DNA of 64,000 nt, from contig NC_049989.1 of assembly GCF_000003815.2 (NCBI RefSeq), positions 20,463,255 to 20,527,254 of the forward strand, read 5' to 3'. This document shows, piece after piece, positions 49,701-61,700 of the stretch. The DNA comes from Branchiostoma floridae. Its lineage: Eukaryota > Chordata > Leptocardii > Amphioxiformes > Branchiostomatidae. Under the pieces are notes generated by a model. It was not told the origin of the DNA, searched no databases, and saw only the letters and a program-made list of their open reading frames with translations. Each line of letters opens with the position of its first letter. Positions within the stretch are counted from its first letter, which is position 1. The position numbers and the translations under genes were made by a program.

Positions 49701-52700
49701 TCATTATGGTAACCACAGATATGAGAAACTTTTCTCACCAGGTATTTCTCCAATGCCAGCATATTTCCCAGGCTCATCAGTCACCGTAGTCATCTGGGAC
49801 AGGCCCTTGATGAGCTGGTCAAATTTGACACGGCCATCCTCCAGAAGAGCACCTCCAATTGACCAGTACAGGCACTGCAGGAAGTACGCCTCCAGTATCA
49901 TAGAGTCAGACACCTCCTTGACTAGGATGGCATTCAGCATGTTGGACAGTTGAACCACCTGAAATGCAGACAACATATAATGACTTAGTGATGATAAACT
50001 GCACAGCAGGCTGTTAGAATGATTTCAAGACAGTGAAAGAAATTTCAAACCAACATAAGAAAGGGTTGCATCAATAATGCTGACCAAAACTTGTTGACGG
50101 TCAAGAAAATTTCACTTTCAATTGAACATTCCAATTTGAAAGGTGAAAAATAGTATTCCTAGAAATCATAAAGTGTACAATGTAAAAGATAACAAAATAA
50201 AACAATAAGATAAAATTTGCTCACACAATAAAAGTAATTTTGAAATTCAAGCCATTAATTGCATATGTATGAATGAATTTCTTTCCCCTGTCACTGTACC
50301 ATTTGGCTTCAAAACTTTTGTAGAGCTTCAAAACTTGAGTAAGTTTCAAATTCTGATCACACATCATTTTCTTGGTCACATTTGAATGATCCCTACCAGG
50401 TTGAGGTTGGTGAGGGGCACGATGCACTTCAGTCTCTCTCCCTGCCTTCCGTCCACGATGCCTTCAATCACCATGTCGATCGCGGGCGGGACGTACTTCT
50501 CAAACAGCCTGTTCAGGTCGTCCCTCTCCGCCTTGTTGGGCCTGCCGTTCGCCCACTTCTCCCAGAAGGGCTGGTAGCCGAGGTTCTTTGGGTCGACGTA
50601 GACCATACCGCAACGGGACACGGTAGCCGGGGAGGCGTACTGCAGGTCTCCTACCTGCAAATGGGCAAGAAAAATGATTTCAATTTACAGACAAATCAAT
50701 CTCTTCCACTGAAAGACGACAGTATAATATTACTTCCAGACACTTCCAGTGACATCCATCACTTGTCTTCATTGTCACTATAAAGAACTGTTAGAACAAT
50801 CAATACAAGTACATAATGGATAGTAACAAAAACGCAGAGCATGTCATACCATTACCAGACAAAAAGACAGAAGGAAGGAGATACACTGTAGGCATAGCAA
50901 GAGCAGGGAAAGTAACAGGGCTTTAAAATTATTTTCTTGATAGATACTCTGTCCTTGGTGCTGAAAAGATTGTGCCTTCCACTGTACAATAACCAAATTA
51001 AGAATCACCGGTAATTCAGCACCAAGGACAGTACTGTACTGTAGTTTTTGTTCCCCTAAGATTATCACTTGCCAGCATCAGAACTCGATGAAATTCAAAG
51101 CTTACCATTCACATTTTTGAAATTGTCAGGAGCACAAAAAACATTTTGAATGCCTAACATTTCACCAGTACAATCAACAAGTCTTGAACATACTGCACAT
51201 ATTTTATCTTCTGTCCAGTTGAAGATTACTACCAGTAATAGTTTTTTCTAACAAGATTGCTCAGTGCAAGGCCACATGGACCACTTCTGGGCACAAGACT
51301 CTTTGTAGCAGGATCCCCAAGTCAGAAACATCAAGCCCAGGTAAGTTTGACTAACTGACTAAATAGGGAAAGCAGGGGTTAAAGCTATAATGTGAGGTCT
51401 GAGATAAATCATCCTTTTCACAACATTAATCCATTTGCCCACCTCAAACAACATGGCAATGACTGGAGTGTACAAGTTTGGGAAAAGAGAGGAGGAATTG
51501 ATCCTATTGGACGCATCCTACCTAGAGGCAAGGGGTACAGAAAAGTAATATTGATTGGATTCTCTAAGATTTTCCCTCAAAAAAGTTGGGAAAGAAAAAA
51601 GGAATTTAGGATAAAAAGAAGAGAGAGGGAGGTTGCATATCAGAGTACTAACAGGTGCCTATTTCAAACAGTATTGCAGTATTTTTTATATGATAAGGTT
51701 GGGAGGGATGTAAGGAGTACAACCTTGTACATACAACTGTTCCTCTATACCTACCTCAAACAACATGGCGCAGTGCTTCTGCAGGCGGATACGTTCACCG
51801 TTGGCGAGAGTCAGCAGCTTGTTGTCGTCCATGACAGAGTTCATGTTCTCCACCCAGAGGGCGTCGACATCACCGTCGTACAGGATGTACCGCCGCTCCT
51901 GCTTCTCACCCTGCGGAAAGAGGAGTTGAACAATTCAGGAAGGAAATTGAGAGACTAGGGTCTAAAGTCTAAAATTTTCTGCACATAACTAGTACCATAT
52001 AGCAATTGAAATTTGATTTTAGCAACTATAATCTTTGAGTATAATTTGAATACGATGCAAGATGCAAAACTATGAAAAACATCCAAAATGTAACAAAATT
52101 CATTCTTTATCAAATTATGTAAGATTAGGTGAAGGGATATTCCAAAACTATGGCCACACAGCAATCTCAGCCCCTAGTAGAAAAGGTCCATTTTGTGTAA
52201 ATAAAGACTAATACTAATCATAAGTACAAATTAAGATGACATACCTTGTCATTCACCAATTAGTATACCTAAAAACACTTTTATTTCATGCATGTCTCTC
52301 TATAATTCACTCACCAAAAGTTAGTACTGTTTGAGCTATAATTACCTGCAGAGGCTTGTTGATCTCCCTGAAGATGTTGGACAGCATCCCGTCAGTCCAG
52401 TCTCGGGTGATGGGATCCAGGATTCCGTACAGCTCGATTACCGTACAGGCTTTGGGGTTCATCACGTACAGCTTGGTGTTCAGCCCAAGTCTGCATGGAC
52501 AAAATAAGTGTGGATTATGAAGGTGCAATAAAAATCATTGATAATCTAACAAGAGCATCTAAAGTCACAGCTGCCATTCTTCAAGCTTCATCATGCACTT
52601 ATTACTGAAATCATTCACTATGACCTTAGGATTGAAAATTTAAGCGACTAGACAGTGTTCATTGAATAAACTGTAGTCAAGTCAAGTCCAGGCCTTTATT

Positions 52701-55700
52701 CTCCTTTAGGACTTGTTCAGCCATGTAGCTACTTTTCAAGGCTGAGTTCATGGGTTTAAGGTCACTGATAAGTTTTTAAAAACGTAGTGAAAGAGTAAGT
52801 GTTACCTGGTTTGTGCCTGTGCAAGTGTGTTGATATCCACAGACTTGCCACTGTGAGCAATTTCAAGTGTGTGAGTGAGTGAATGTGTATGAGTGTAAAT
52901 GAGTGAATAAGTGAGTGAGAGCGAGTGAGTGAGAGTTACCTGGTTTGTGCTTGAGCGAGTGTGCTGATGACAACAGACTTGCCCTCTGTGAGTGAGTGAT
53001 TGAGTGTGTGAGTTAGTGAGTGATTGAGTGATTGAGTGAGTGAGTGAGTGAGTGAGTGAGTGAGTGAGTGAGTGAGTGAGAGTGATTGTGAGTGAGGGAC
53101 TGAGTGATTGGGTGAGTGAGAGAGAATGTGAATATTTATTACCTGGTTTGTGCCTGAGCGAGTGTGTTGATGACAACAGATTTGCCCCCTCCCGTGGGCC
53201 CCACAATCATGGTGGTGTGTCTGGTGAGCATGGTCTCGTACATCTGCACTACCTTGTCAGCCTGCATGGGGGGGAACAAAATCAAAACAACACGTTAGTT
53301 GGCTGGTAAGCTACATGAGAGATTATTCCTTGCTGTCAATGTACCTGCAATCCGAACATACTTCAATGCTCAGAAGTGGCCTTGTACTAAGCAAATTTGT
53401 TTATGAAATATTTACAAGAGCAGTTAAGCTGAAGATAGAATGGATGCTTATGATTTTAACTGAGTTCATCTGCCACTGAATTCGACAGGAAAGTTTGCAC
53501 GAAAAATACTACAAGGGAGTTCTTCCCAAAATCGACATTTCAGGAATGAAAATTTCAGGAAGAATGAGTGCAGAGGGTGGGTATAATGGCTTTCAGGGTT
53601 GGACAAGTCCATTAGCCCTATTGTCCAGGGCAAGTGAAAGTGCTGTTTGGGCAAGTGCATGGCCTACCCCACTTGCCCGATGGGGCAAGTTAGAGTTTTC
53701 CATTGACTCAGAGTGCAATTTTGATATACTGGTTACTTTTTACAGTCATGACATCAACCAATGGTCAACAGAGAATTCCATTGCTGGAAGTTAAAATGCA
53801 TATACTATTAACAGTGACATTTGAATTTTGGGCAAGTGAAAAATTTGTTTGGGCAAGTAAATTTCTAATGTGCTTGCCCCATAGGACAAGTGAATTTTAG
53901 AAAACTTGTCCAACCCTGCACGCTGTAGAATACATAAAACATGAGAAAGCTTTAATTTAATTTGTTGTTGGATGATAAATATAAATTCTTTTTCCAACAC
54001 AATCTGTCTAACCTGTTCTGGAAGCAGGACATAGCCGTTATCTTCCAGCGATTGTTCCACGGCATCGTTGAAGCTCGGGTAGCGGACACGCGGACAGTCC
54101 AGCCCGGGGAACAGGTCGCCGATCAGCCCCAGGAACAGGGGAACGTCCTCAAACACGAACTTAGGCAGGTTCATGTCACGCAGGGCTCGCATCAGCACGA
54201 CGTCCTGGGGGTACATGGATGGTACAGTTGTTAGCTGAGTTTTATATTCACATTTCACGTTAATGACACAAAGCATGCACCGGTGCAATGGCCTAGTGGG
54301 TAAGAGTGTTTGCCTTGCATTTGGTAGGTCGTGAGTTCGATCCCCAGCCCAGTCATACCAAAGACTTTAAAAATGGTACATGTTGCATTTATCTGCTTAA
54401 CACTCAGCATTCGGGAAAGAGTATGGAAGTTGAACGCACACCACTGCCAGTGGACTAGCCCCCTGCTGTAGTGATTGTGTTGTATGGCCAAAGGGCTACT
54501 GAAACGGAGATGGGCGCCGCCCTATGCCCCATCAGGTGCGGGAAGGACTTTAACTTTAATTTACAGTATTCATTCTGACCCTTGTAGTGCCTAGTGGCAC
54601 ACAGGACTGCAACTTTCTTTGCTGTTCCAGTAGCAGAGTATATTTTTACACTGGGAGCGGTTGCTAGCCCTCTTGATTAGATCTACGTCACATTCCCAAA
54701 CCGGTGCTCGACTGGGCAGCTTTCGGGAACGAAAGGTATAAAAGACATCAAAATACATAAGACCTAAAGAGAATAATTGGGCATTATCTATGAATATTTT
54801 TAGGTATGCATTTGTATTTTTCGTTTCCACAGACAGCCTGGCTGGGCCCCAGACCGGGCTTGGAAATGTAACGTTAGCCTTAAACATGTGTAACAGTGGG
54901 GTTTAAGCGCTGCCAAACTGACCACGCCAGTGGCTCTAGAGCTTTTGGTGTTGTGGTTTGCACGTTGGATTTGTAATCCGCCGACCCGGGTTCGATCCCC
55001 GGTATCGGCATGTTTGTTTCTTTCGGTTTTTTAACTCGCCCCTCTGAATTCTTACATTGGTTCCCACACCAGCCCTGTGAGTAACAGGCTAGAAATGTTC
55101 CACACAGTGAGTAACAGGCTAGCAAATGTGCCACACTGTGAGTAACAGGCTAAGATGTGCCACACAGGGATATCAATCTCGGAGATTCGAGGACAAATCT
55201 TGAAAAGAAAAGGGGGAGTAGTGTAACAGTGGGGTTTAAGCGCTGCCAAACTCACCACGCCAGTGGCTCTAGAGCTTTTGGTGTTGTGGTTTGCACATTG
55301 GATTTGTAATCCGCCGACCCGGGTTCGATCCCCGGTACCATGTTTGTTTCTTTCTGTTTTTTAACTCGCCCCTCTGAATTCTTACACCTGCTCAAGGCAC
55401 CCCCTCAAACTTGGGACCTCCATTTTACATCCCTTTCAAGAGACGAAAAAAACAAAAACTCAAAACCCACCTCGTCCAGGTCAGGTGACCCTCTCTTGAG
55501 CTCCCCTGCCATCACCAGCACAGACTTGAGCGCTCGCAGGCCGAAGTCATAGTGGTGCTGCTTGGACAGCTGCTCTTTGGCTAGCTTATACAACACCGTC
55601 ATCTTCTTGGCAAGGACCTGGGAGAAAAGGAAATGGATGAATTGAATGAATGAATGCTCATTGAAGGAAGGAAGGAGAGAAGGTAGTAAGGAAGGAAATA

Positions 55701-58700
55701 AGGTGAACATCATGGTGAAGAAAAGAACAGATAGACAAAGACTTTGAGACTTGAGACTTTATTTATAAAATCCATTTGTGGAATGGATTAAGTAAGGAAC
55801 TTATGGGAAGAACAATGACCAGTAAAAATGAAAAAAGAATGGATTGAGAAAATGGATGAATGGATGATTATGGCACTTAGCTACGGTATGATGCAACAGA
55901 CATGATAGAAAGAGGAACAAAGTAAAAAATAAGCAGATGAATGAACAAATGAATGAATGAGATTTTTCATGCTATAATACACATAGCCCACACACTGCCC
56001 ACTTTAGCCAGCAGGAAGCCCTCGGAGAACAGCATGATCTCGCAGGTCTGCTGCATTGTCACATAATACACACTATCCACACAACACACACACAGCCCAG
56101 TGCACACAACACACACTACCAACACACCACCCACACACTACCCACACAACACACAAACAGACAACACACGACACAACACACACACAGACTACACACCACC
56201 CTCACAACACACACACAGACCACACACCACCCACACAACACACGACACAACACACACACAGACTACACACCACCCTCACAACACACACACAGACCACACA
56301 CCACCCACACAACACACACTACCAACACACCACCCACACAACACGCACAGCCCAGTGCACATAACACACGCTACTCACACACTACCCACACACCACCCAC
56401 ACAACACACACTACCCACACACTACCCACACAACGCACACAGCCCAGTGCACATAACACACACTACCCTCACACCACCCACACAACGCACACAGCCCAGT
56501 GCACATAACACACACTACCCTCACACCACCCACACAACGCACACAGCCCAGTGCACAATTTTTTTTTTATTAACACACACTACCCTCACACCACCCACAC
56601 AACGCACACAGCCCAGTGCACATAACACACACTACCCACACACTTCCTACATAACACACACTACCAACACACCACCCACACAACACACACAGCCGACACA
56701 CTACCCACACAACACACAAATAACCCACCTTAGCCAGCAGGAACCCCTCAGAGAACAGCATGATCTCGCAGATCTGCTGCAGGTCGGGAACAATCACCAC
56801 CACGGGCCGGAACAGCGCCTTCACGCTCTCTGGCAGCTCCGTACGCCCAGCGTACCCGGGGTTCATCGTGATGAAAATACCCATGCGGTCATCCATTGCA
56901 ATCTCGCTCCCTTCAAACTGGAACAAAATAGAAATCGCATTGTTAACTTTGTTTTGCATAATGTGTAAGCCACCTTTAGACATAACACACCAGGTTTGAT
57001 CCAGTCACATGGGATGGTTCCCCACTCTTGCTCCTGCCCTTTAAACTTGAGTAGAGGGGAAACTCATTGAATAATGGAAATCACATATTTTACTTTTCTT
57101 TGTATCTACTGTATCTTAGGAGTAGAGTCAAAGTAAACTGTAGCACAATCGACTAGTGCATTTTATTGAGAAATTAGAAGCACTGAGTTCGAATGCCTGA
57201 CAGATCCCACCGTTGTGCCCCCAAGCACCATAAGAAACTTATCTATGGTACCAGTGTTTAAACAAGACAAAATGAACTACTAAGCAAATGATAAACATAC
57301 AAGAATATAGACATTAAGAGAAAAAGAACTGTACCTGGAAGCGCTTGAGTTTGTGAATGAGGGCGTTCTGGATGGTCTTGATCTGTGAGGAGATGACGGA
57401 CAGCACCGACACGTCGATACGGTTGAACTCGTCAAAGCAGCCCCACGCGCCGCACTGCGCCAGGCCCGAGAAGATCTTACCCACCGCCTGAGGAAGGACA
57501 GATAAATCAATCAATCAATTGATCAATTGATCAATAAAGTAATCTATCAATAATCACTAAGGTTATCAATACGGTTGAACTCGTCAAAGCAGCCCCACGC
57601 GCCGCGCTGCCCCACGCCTGAGAAGATCTTACCTACAGCCTGAAGAAGGACAGATCAATCAATTAATAAATAGTCTTTCATTTAGGCTATCAAAATGAAA
57701 ATGCTGAAGCACTGCCCTATGCTCCATACTTGACCAGACCTGAGAAGATCTTACCTGTAACCTGAGGGGAGGAGAGAACAGATCGATCAATAAACCAATC
57801 GATAATCAATAGGGCTATTGAAATAAACTTGTCAGGTAGGCTAACAGTCAGCACTGTGAATCTTATCTTTCTAGACTATAACCTGATGAGGGAGGGGAAG
57901 ACAGATCAATTTATCAATAAATTGATAATCATTTACGGTAGGCATTTAACAACGTTAACCTCCGATTTTTGTTGAATAGTTCAGACATCAATTGGAGCGA
58001 GATCTGAACTAGATTTTCAAAAATATTTGTTTGTTGGCTGATTGATTTAAGAATAGCAAATCATATCTATAATAGATTCTTTGTTAGCCCACTTCTGCCC
58101 ACTCTTGTGTCAACAGTAGAATCAAAATACTGGATACTTTGGCTGAATCTTTAAGTACAGATGAAGTGTGGAGGACTACTAGTCTTGATCACACGTACCT
58201 TGAAGTCCATGCCCTCACCACAGTTGGTGACCACACACAGCAGACCCAGGGCCTTGGCCAGATCCTTGGTGGTTTCTGTCTTGCCAGTACCAGCAGGGCC
58301 AGCCGGAGCACCCCCCAGGTACATCGACAGGGCCTGCATGGTGGAACAGGAAACATCCACGAGATATTAAAGGATAAAATTTTGAAATAGTGAACCTTGG
58401 TAACTGCAGATAGCTCAATCCCTTGACAAGACTAAATCTAATGTTTTTATGTTCTTACTACAGTGACTGTCATAGCCATACCTAAACATACCAGTACAAT
58501 GTAGCAAATAGTTTAATAATCTTACGCCTCACTATAATTATAGACCTATCAAACCCACCTGTGTGAGGGTGAGGTAGATACGGTCGGTCAGTGGCGTGAT
58601 GACCAACCTTCCGTTCAGCCCCATGTACTCGTAACCATACCCAATGTCCCGGTACATAATACCATTGTTTAATACGCTTACTATACAGTAAAACAAAACC

Positions 58701-61700
58701 CACCTGTGTGAGGGTGAGGTAGATACGATCGGTCAGTGGCGTGATGACCAACCTCCCGTTGAGACCCATGTACTCGTAACCGTACCCGAACGAGCCGGTA
58801 CATAATCCCACTGTTTAATACCCTTACTATACAGTAAAACAAAACCCACCTGTGTAAGGGTTAGGTAGATTCTGTCGGTCAGTGGGGTGATGACCAACCT
58901 CCCGTTCAGACCCATGTACTCGTAGCCATACCCAAAGGAGCCGGTACACTGTTTGACCATCAGTTCGTCGAGGGGCCGATCCCAGTAGAACCTCAGCTGG
59001 CTCTCCCACTCAAACTCCCGGATGTCCATGATACTGGAATATACGGCATTAATCATGTTGTAGTGAGTCAGCTTCACTAAAGATGCTCTAGATTTTAGAT
59101 TTTGAACCTAGACAGGGTCAGTTGAATTCAACATTTGTCTTCAAATTTGTAAATATTTAAAAAAAAAAACTTTATTACACAACAAATGTACGAGGTACAA
59201 AGTATGGCATCTACATACATAACTACAGTTCTATAACTACAGTTAGATACCCCAAAGTTACAGCATCTTTCATATTTCAAGCCTGCTTACTATATATATA
59301 TACTATGTATCACATTTTTAGAATGATAGAAAAAACAGTCAAACTTGCACATTCAAGTGACTTCCTCTACATAAAGACCACCTGGCTATTGTGACCCGGT
59401 GACGGTTTGGTGGTGCCTTTGAGAACTTTTCCCATTGACACAAGCATCATAAAGAGTCCTGTCAGCAGCGAAGGTGTCCTCGACCTCCCATGTCCACCAG
59501 ACCTGATTCCCTGCAAGGACTACCATGCCTTGGTACAGGGTCATCCATTCAACCCTGTAACAAACACATCAATAACTTATTAACTCATCAATAACTTATC
59601 AACTCATTAACCAGACCTCCCATGTCCACCAGACCTGATTCCCTGCAAGAACTACCATGCCTTGGTACAGGGTCATCCATTCAACCCTGTAACAAACACA
59701 TCAATAACTTATTAACTTATCCATAACTCATTAACCAGACCTCCCACGTCCACAAGACCTGGTTGCCTGCAAGCACCACCATGCCTTGGTACAGGGTCAT
59801 CCATTCAACCCTGTAACAAACACATCAATAACTTATTAACTTATCAATAACTTATCAACTCATTAACCAGACCTCCCACGTCCACCAGACCTGGTTCCCT
59901 GCAAGGACTACCATGCCTTGGTACAGGGTCATCCATTCAACCCTGTGATAAACACATCAATAACTTATTAACTTATCCATAACTCATTAACTAGACCTCC
60001 CATGTCCACCAGACCTGGTTCCCTGCCAGGACTACCGTGCCTTGGTATAGGGTCATCCACTCAACTCTGTAACAAATCAACACATCAATAACTTATCAAT
60101 GAGGCGGTTGGTGGACCTTCTATTATTACACAGCAAATATCTTTAAGTTATTATAACACCGTACCTGGGCATGCCATCCTCGCAGTACTTGAAGATGGCC
60201 TCCTTGGTGATGAGGCGGTTGGTGGACCTCATCTCTTGGAGTACTGCCGTCATCCAATCCTCCACGCGACCCTCGGCCGCCACGTTACTCCGGAACTCCA
60301 TCACCTCCCCCTCCGCAGAGATCATGGCCGTCGCCAGGGTCTCGCCGTTCGAGCCCTCGTTGAACTTCAGCGCTGAGATGTTGTCATACATCTATAGTGG
60401 ACACAAATGCCTGAATGAGACACAAATCTCTGGCAGACTCCAATATACATTAATGTCGTGCCTTGGCCTTGGGAAAAATACTTTACCACAGTAGATAAAA
60501 TGAATAGAAAATGAGCTCTCAGCTAGGCAACAGCATCTTGTTTCCTTGAGACTTGTATGGTCTTGTAACGCTGGATGTTTTGGGTTTGACAAAAGCCAAA
60601 CCTCGTTGTTTACTGGACTTGTATGTTTTAAGTCTTATCTGTGACCCCTCCTTCCACCCTACCTCATTGGAAAGCAGCCTTACTGGCCGATACAAGCAAA
60701 CAAAACTAAATAAAGGCTTTAAAGTTTAACTTAACTTGATTTGAATAAAACACGTTGAAGAACTTGCAAAAAAATTATTTCCCAGTTTAAGTGGATCAAA
60801 CCATTCAGTCCATCTTTACGCAGCATAAGTTTTTTGTACAAAACTGATGTGTTACACCTAATGGACATTTACTGGTTATGCAAAACAATCAAACAAACAA
60901 ACCTTGATCATGTGCTCCTGGACACAGTTGGGGTCCGAGCTACCCAGAATGCTGAGCAGTTCCTCGTCGGAGATGAAGAAGAATCTTGGGAAGGCGTTCC
61001 GTTTGGAGTCGAGGTAGTCGTTGAGACTCTTCTGGCACTTCTCCAGCCCCTCGCTCAGGTTCTGCAGGTCCGAGAGCCGGTTGGGCGCGTGGCACGTGGT
61101 CTTGATGATGGGAGACTTGGCGGTTTCGTTCATGATCTGTCGTGAAAGAAAGGATCCGAATTGAACAAACTTAATTGTAATAGATAGATAGATGGTTTAT
61201 TGCGCAACAATTGGATCAGTAACAATGTATGGCAATATACCCTTAGCAGTACAGACTATTCATTGTAGTACTCTATAGCTCTTTATAGAAGAGCTCTATA
61301 GAAGTGAAAATGTAATTTCTACTATTTGGAAAGCCAACCAGTGCAATGGCAGAGCGGGTACAGTGTTTGCCTTGCATTTGGTTGGTCCTTTGTTCAATCC
61401 CCAGCAGAGTCATACCAAAATGGCAAATGCTGCTCTCTCTACTTTGTACTTTGCATTTGGCAAAGACTATGGATGTTCAACACACACAGTTGTGTGGCCC
61501 AGGGTCAAAGAAAGTAGGTTATTTCTTTGCAATACTTTTGCCAGTCAAGAGTGTACAAACCCAGTTGTTCACATTACACCTCTGGAAAGTGACATGATGT
61601 TGCCTTCTTTCCAAGTGATCAAAACAGTATGAAAGTCCGGGAGAAAGTTCTTTACTTCTTTCCACATGATTACCTATAACAGTTTGTGAACAGCAACCCT

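Noticed and set aside
52802-53206. Frame of repeated LTHSLTHS
   Set aside because: Translation of the GAGT microsatellite between junction copies.
54950-55015. tRNA-Thr (TGT) gene
   Set aside because: The anticodon arm and T arm are good, but the 5' acceptor strand does not pair with TATCGGC and the D arm is degraded; the sequence sits in a repeated element.
56056-56968. Long open frames on both strands rich in H/T/P
   Set aside because: They translate the CA/ACCCAC minisatellite; no stop codons arise from composition alone. The true coding part is the dynein exon 56729-56917 on the minus strand.
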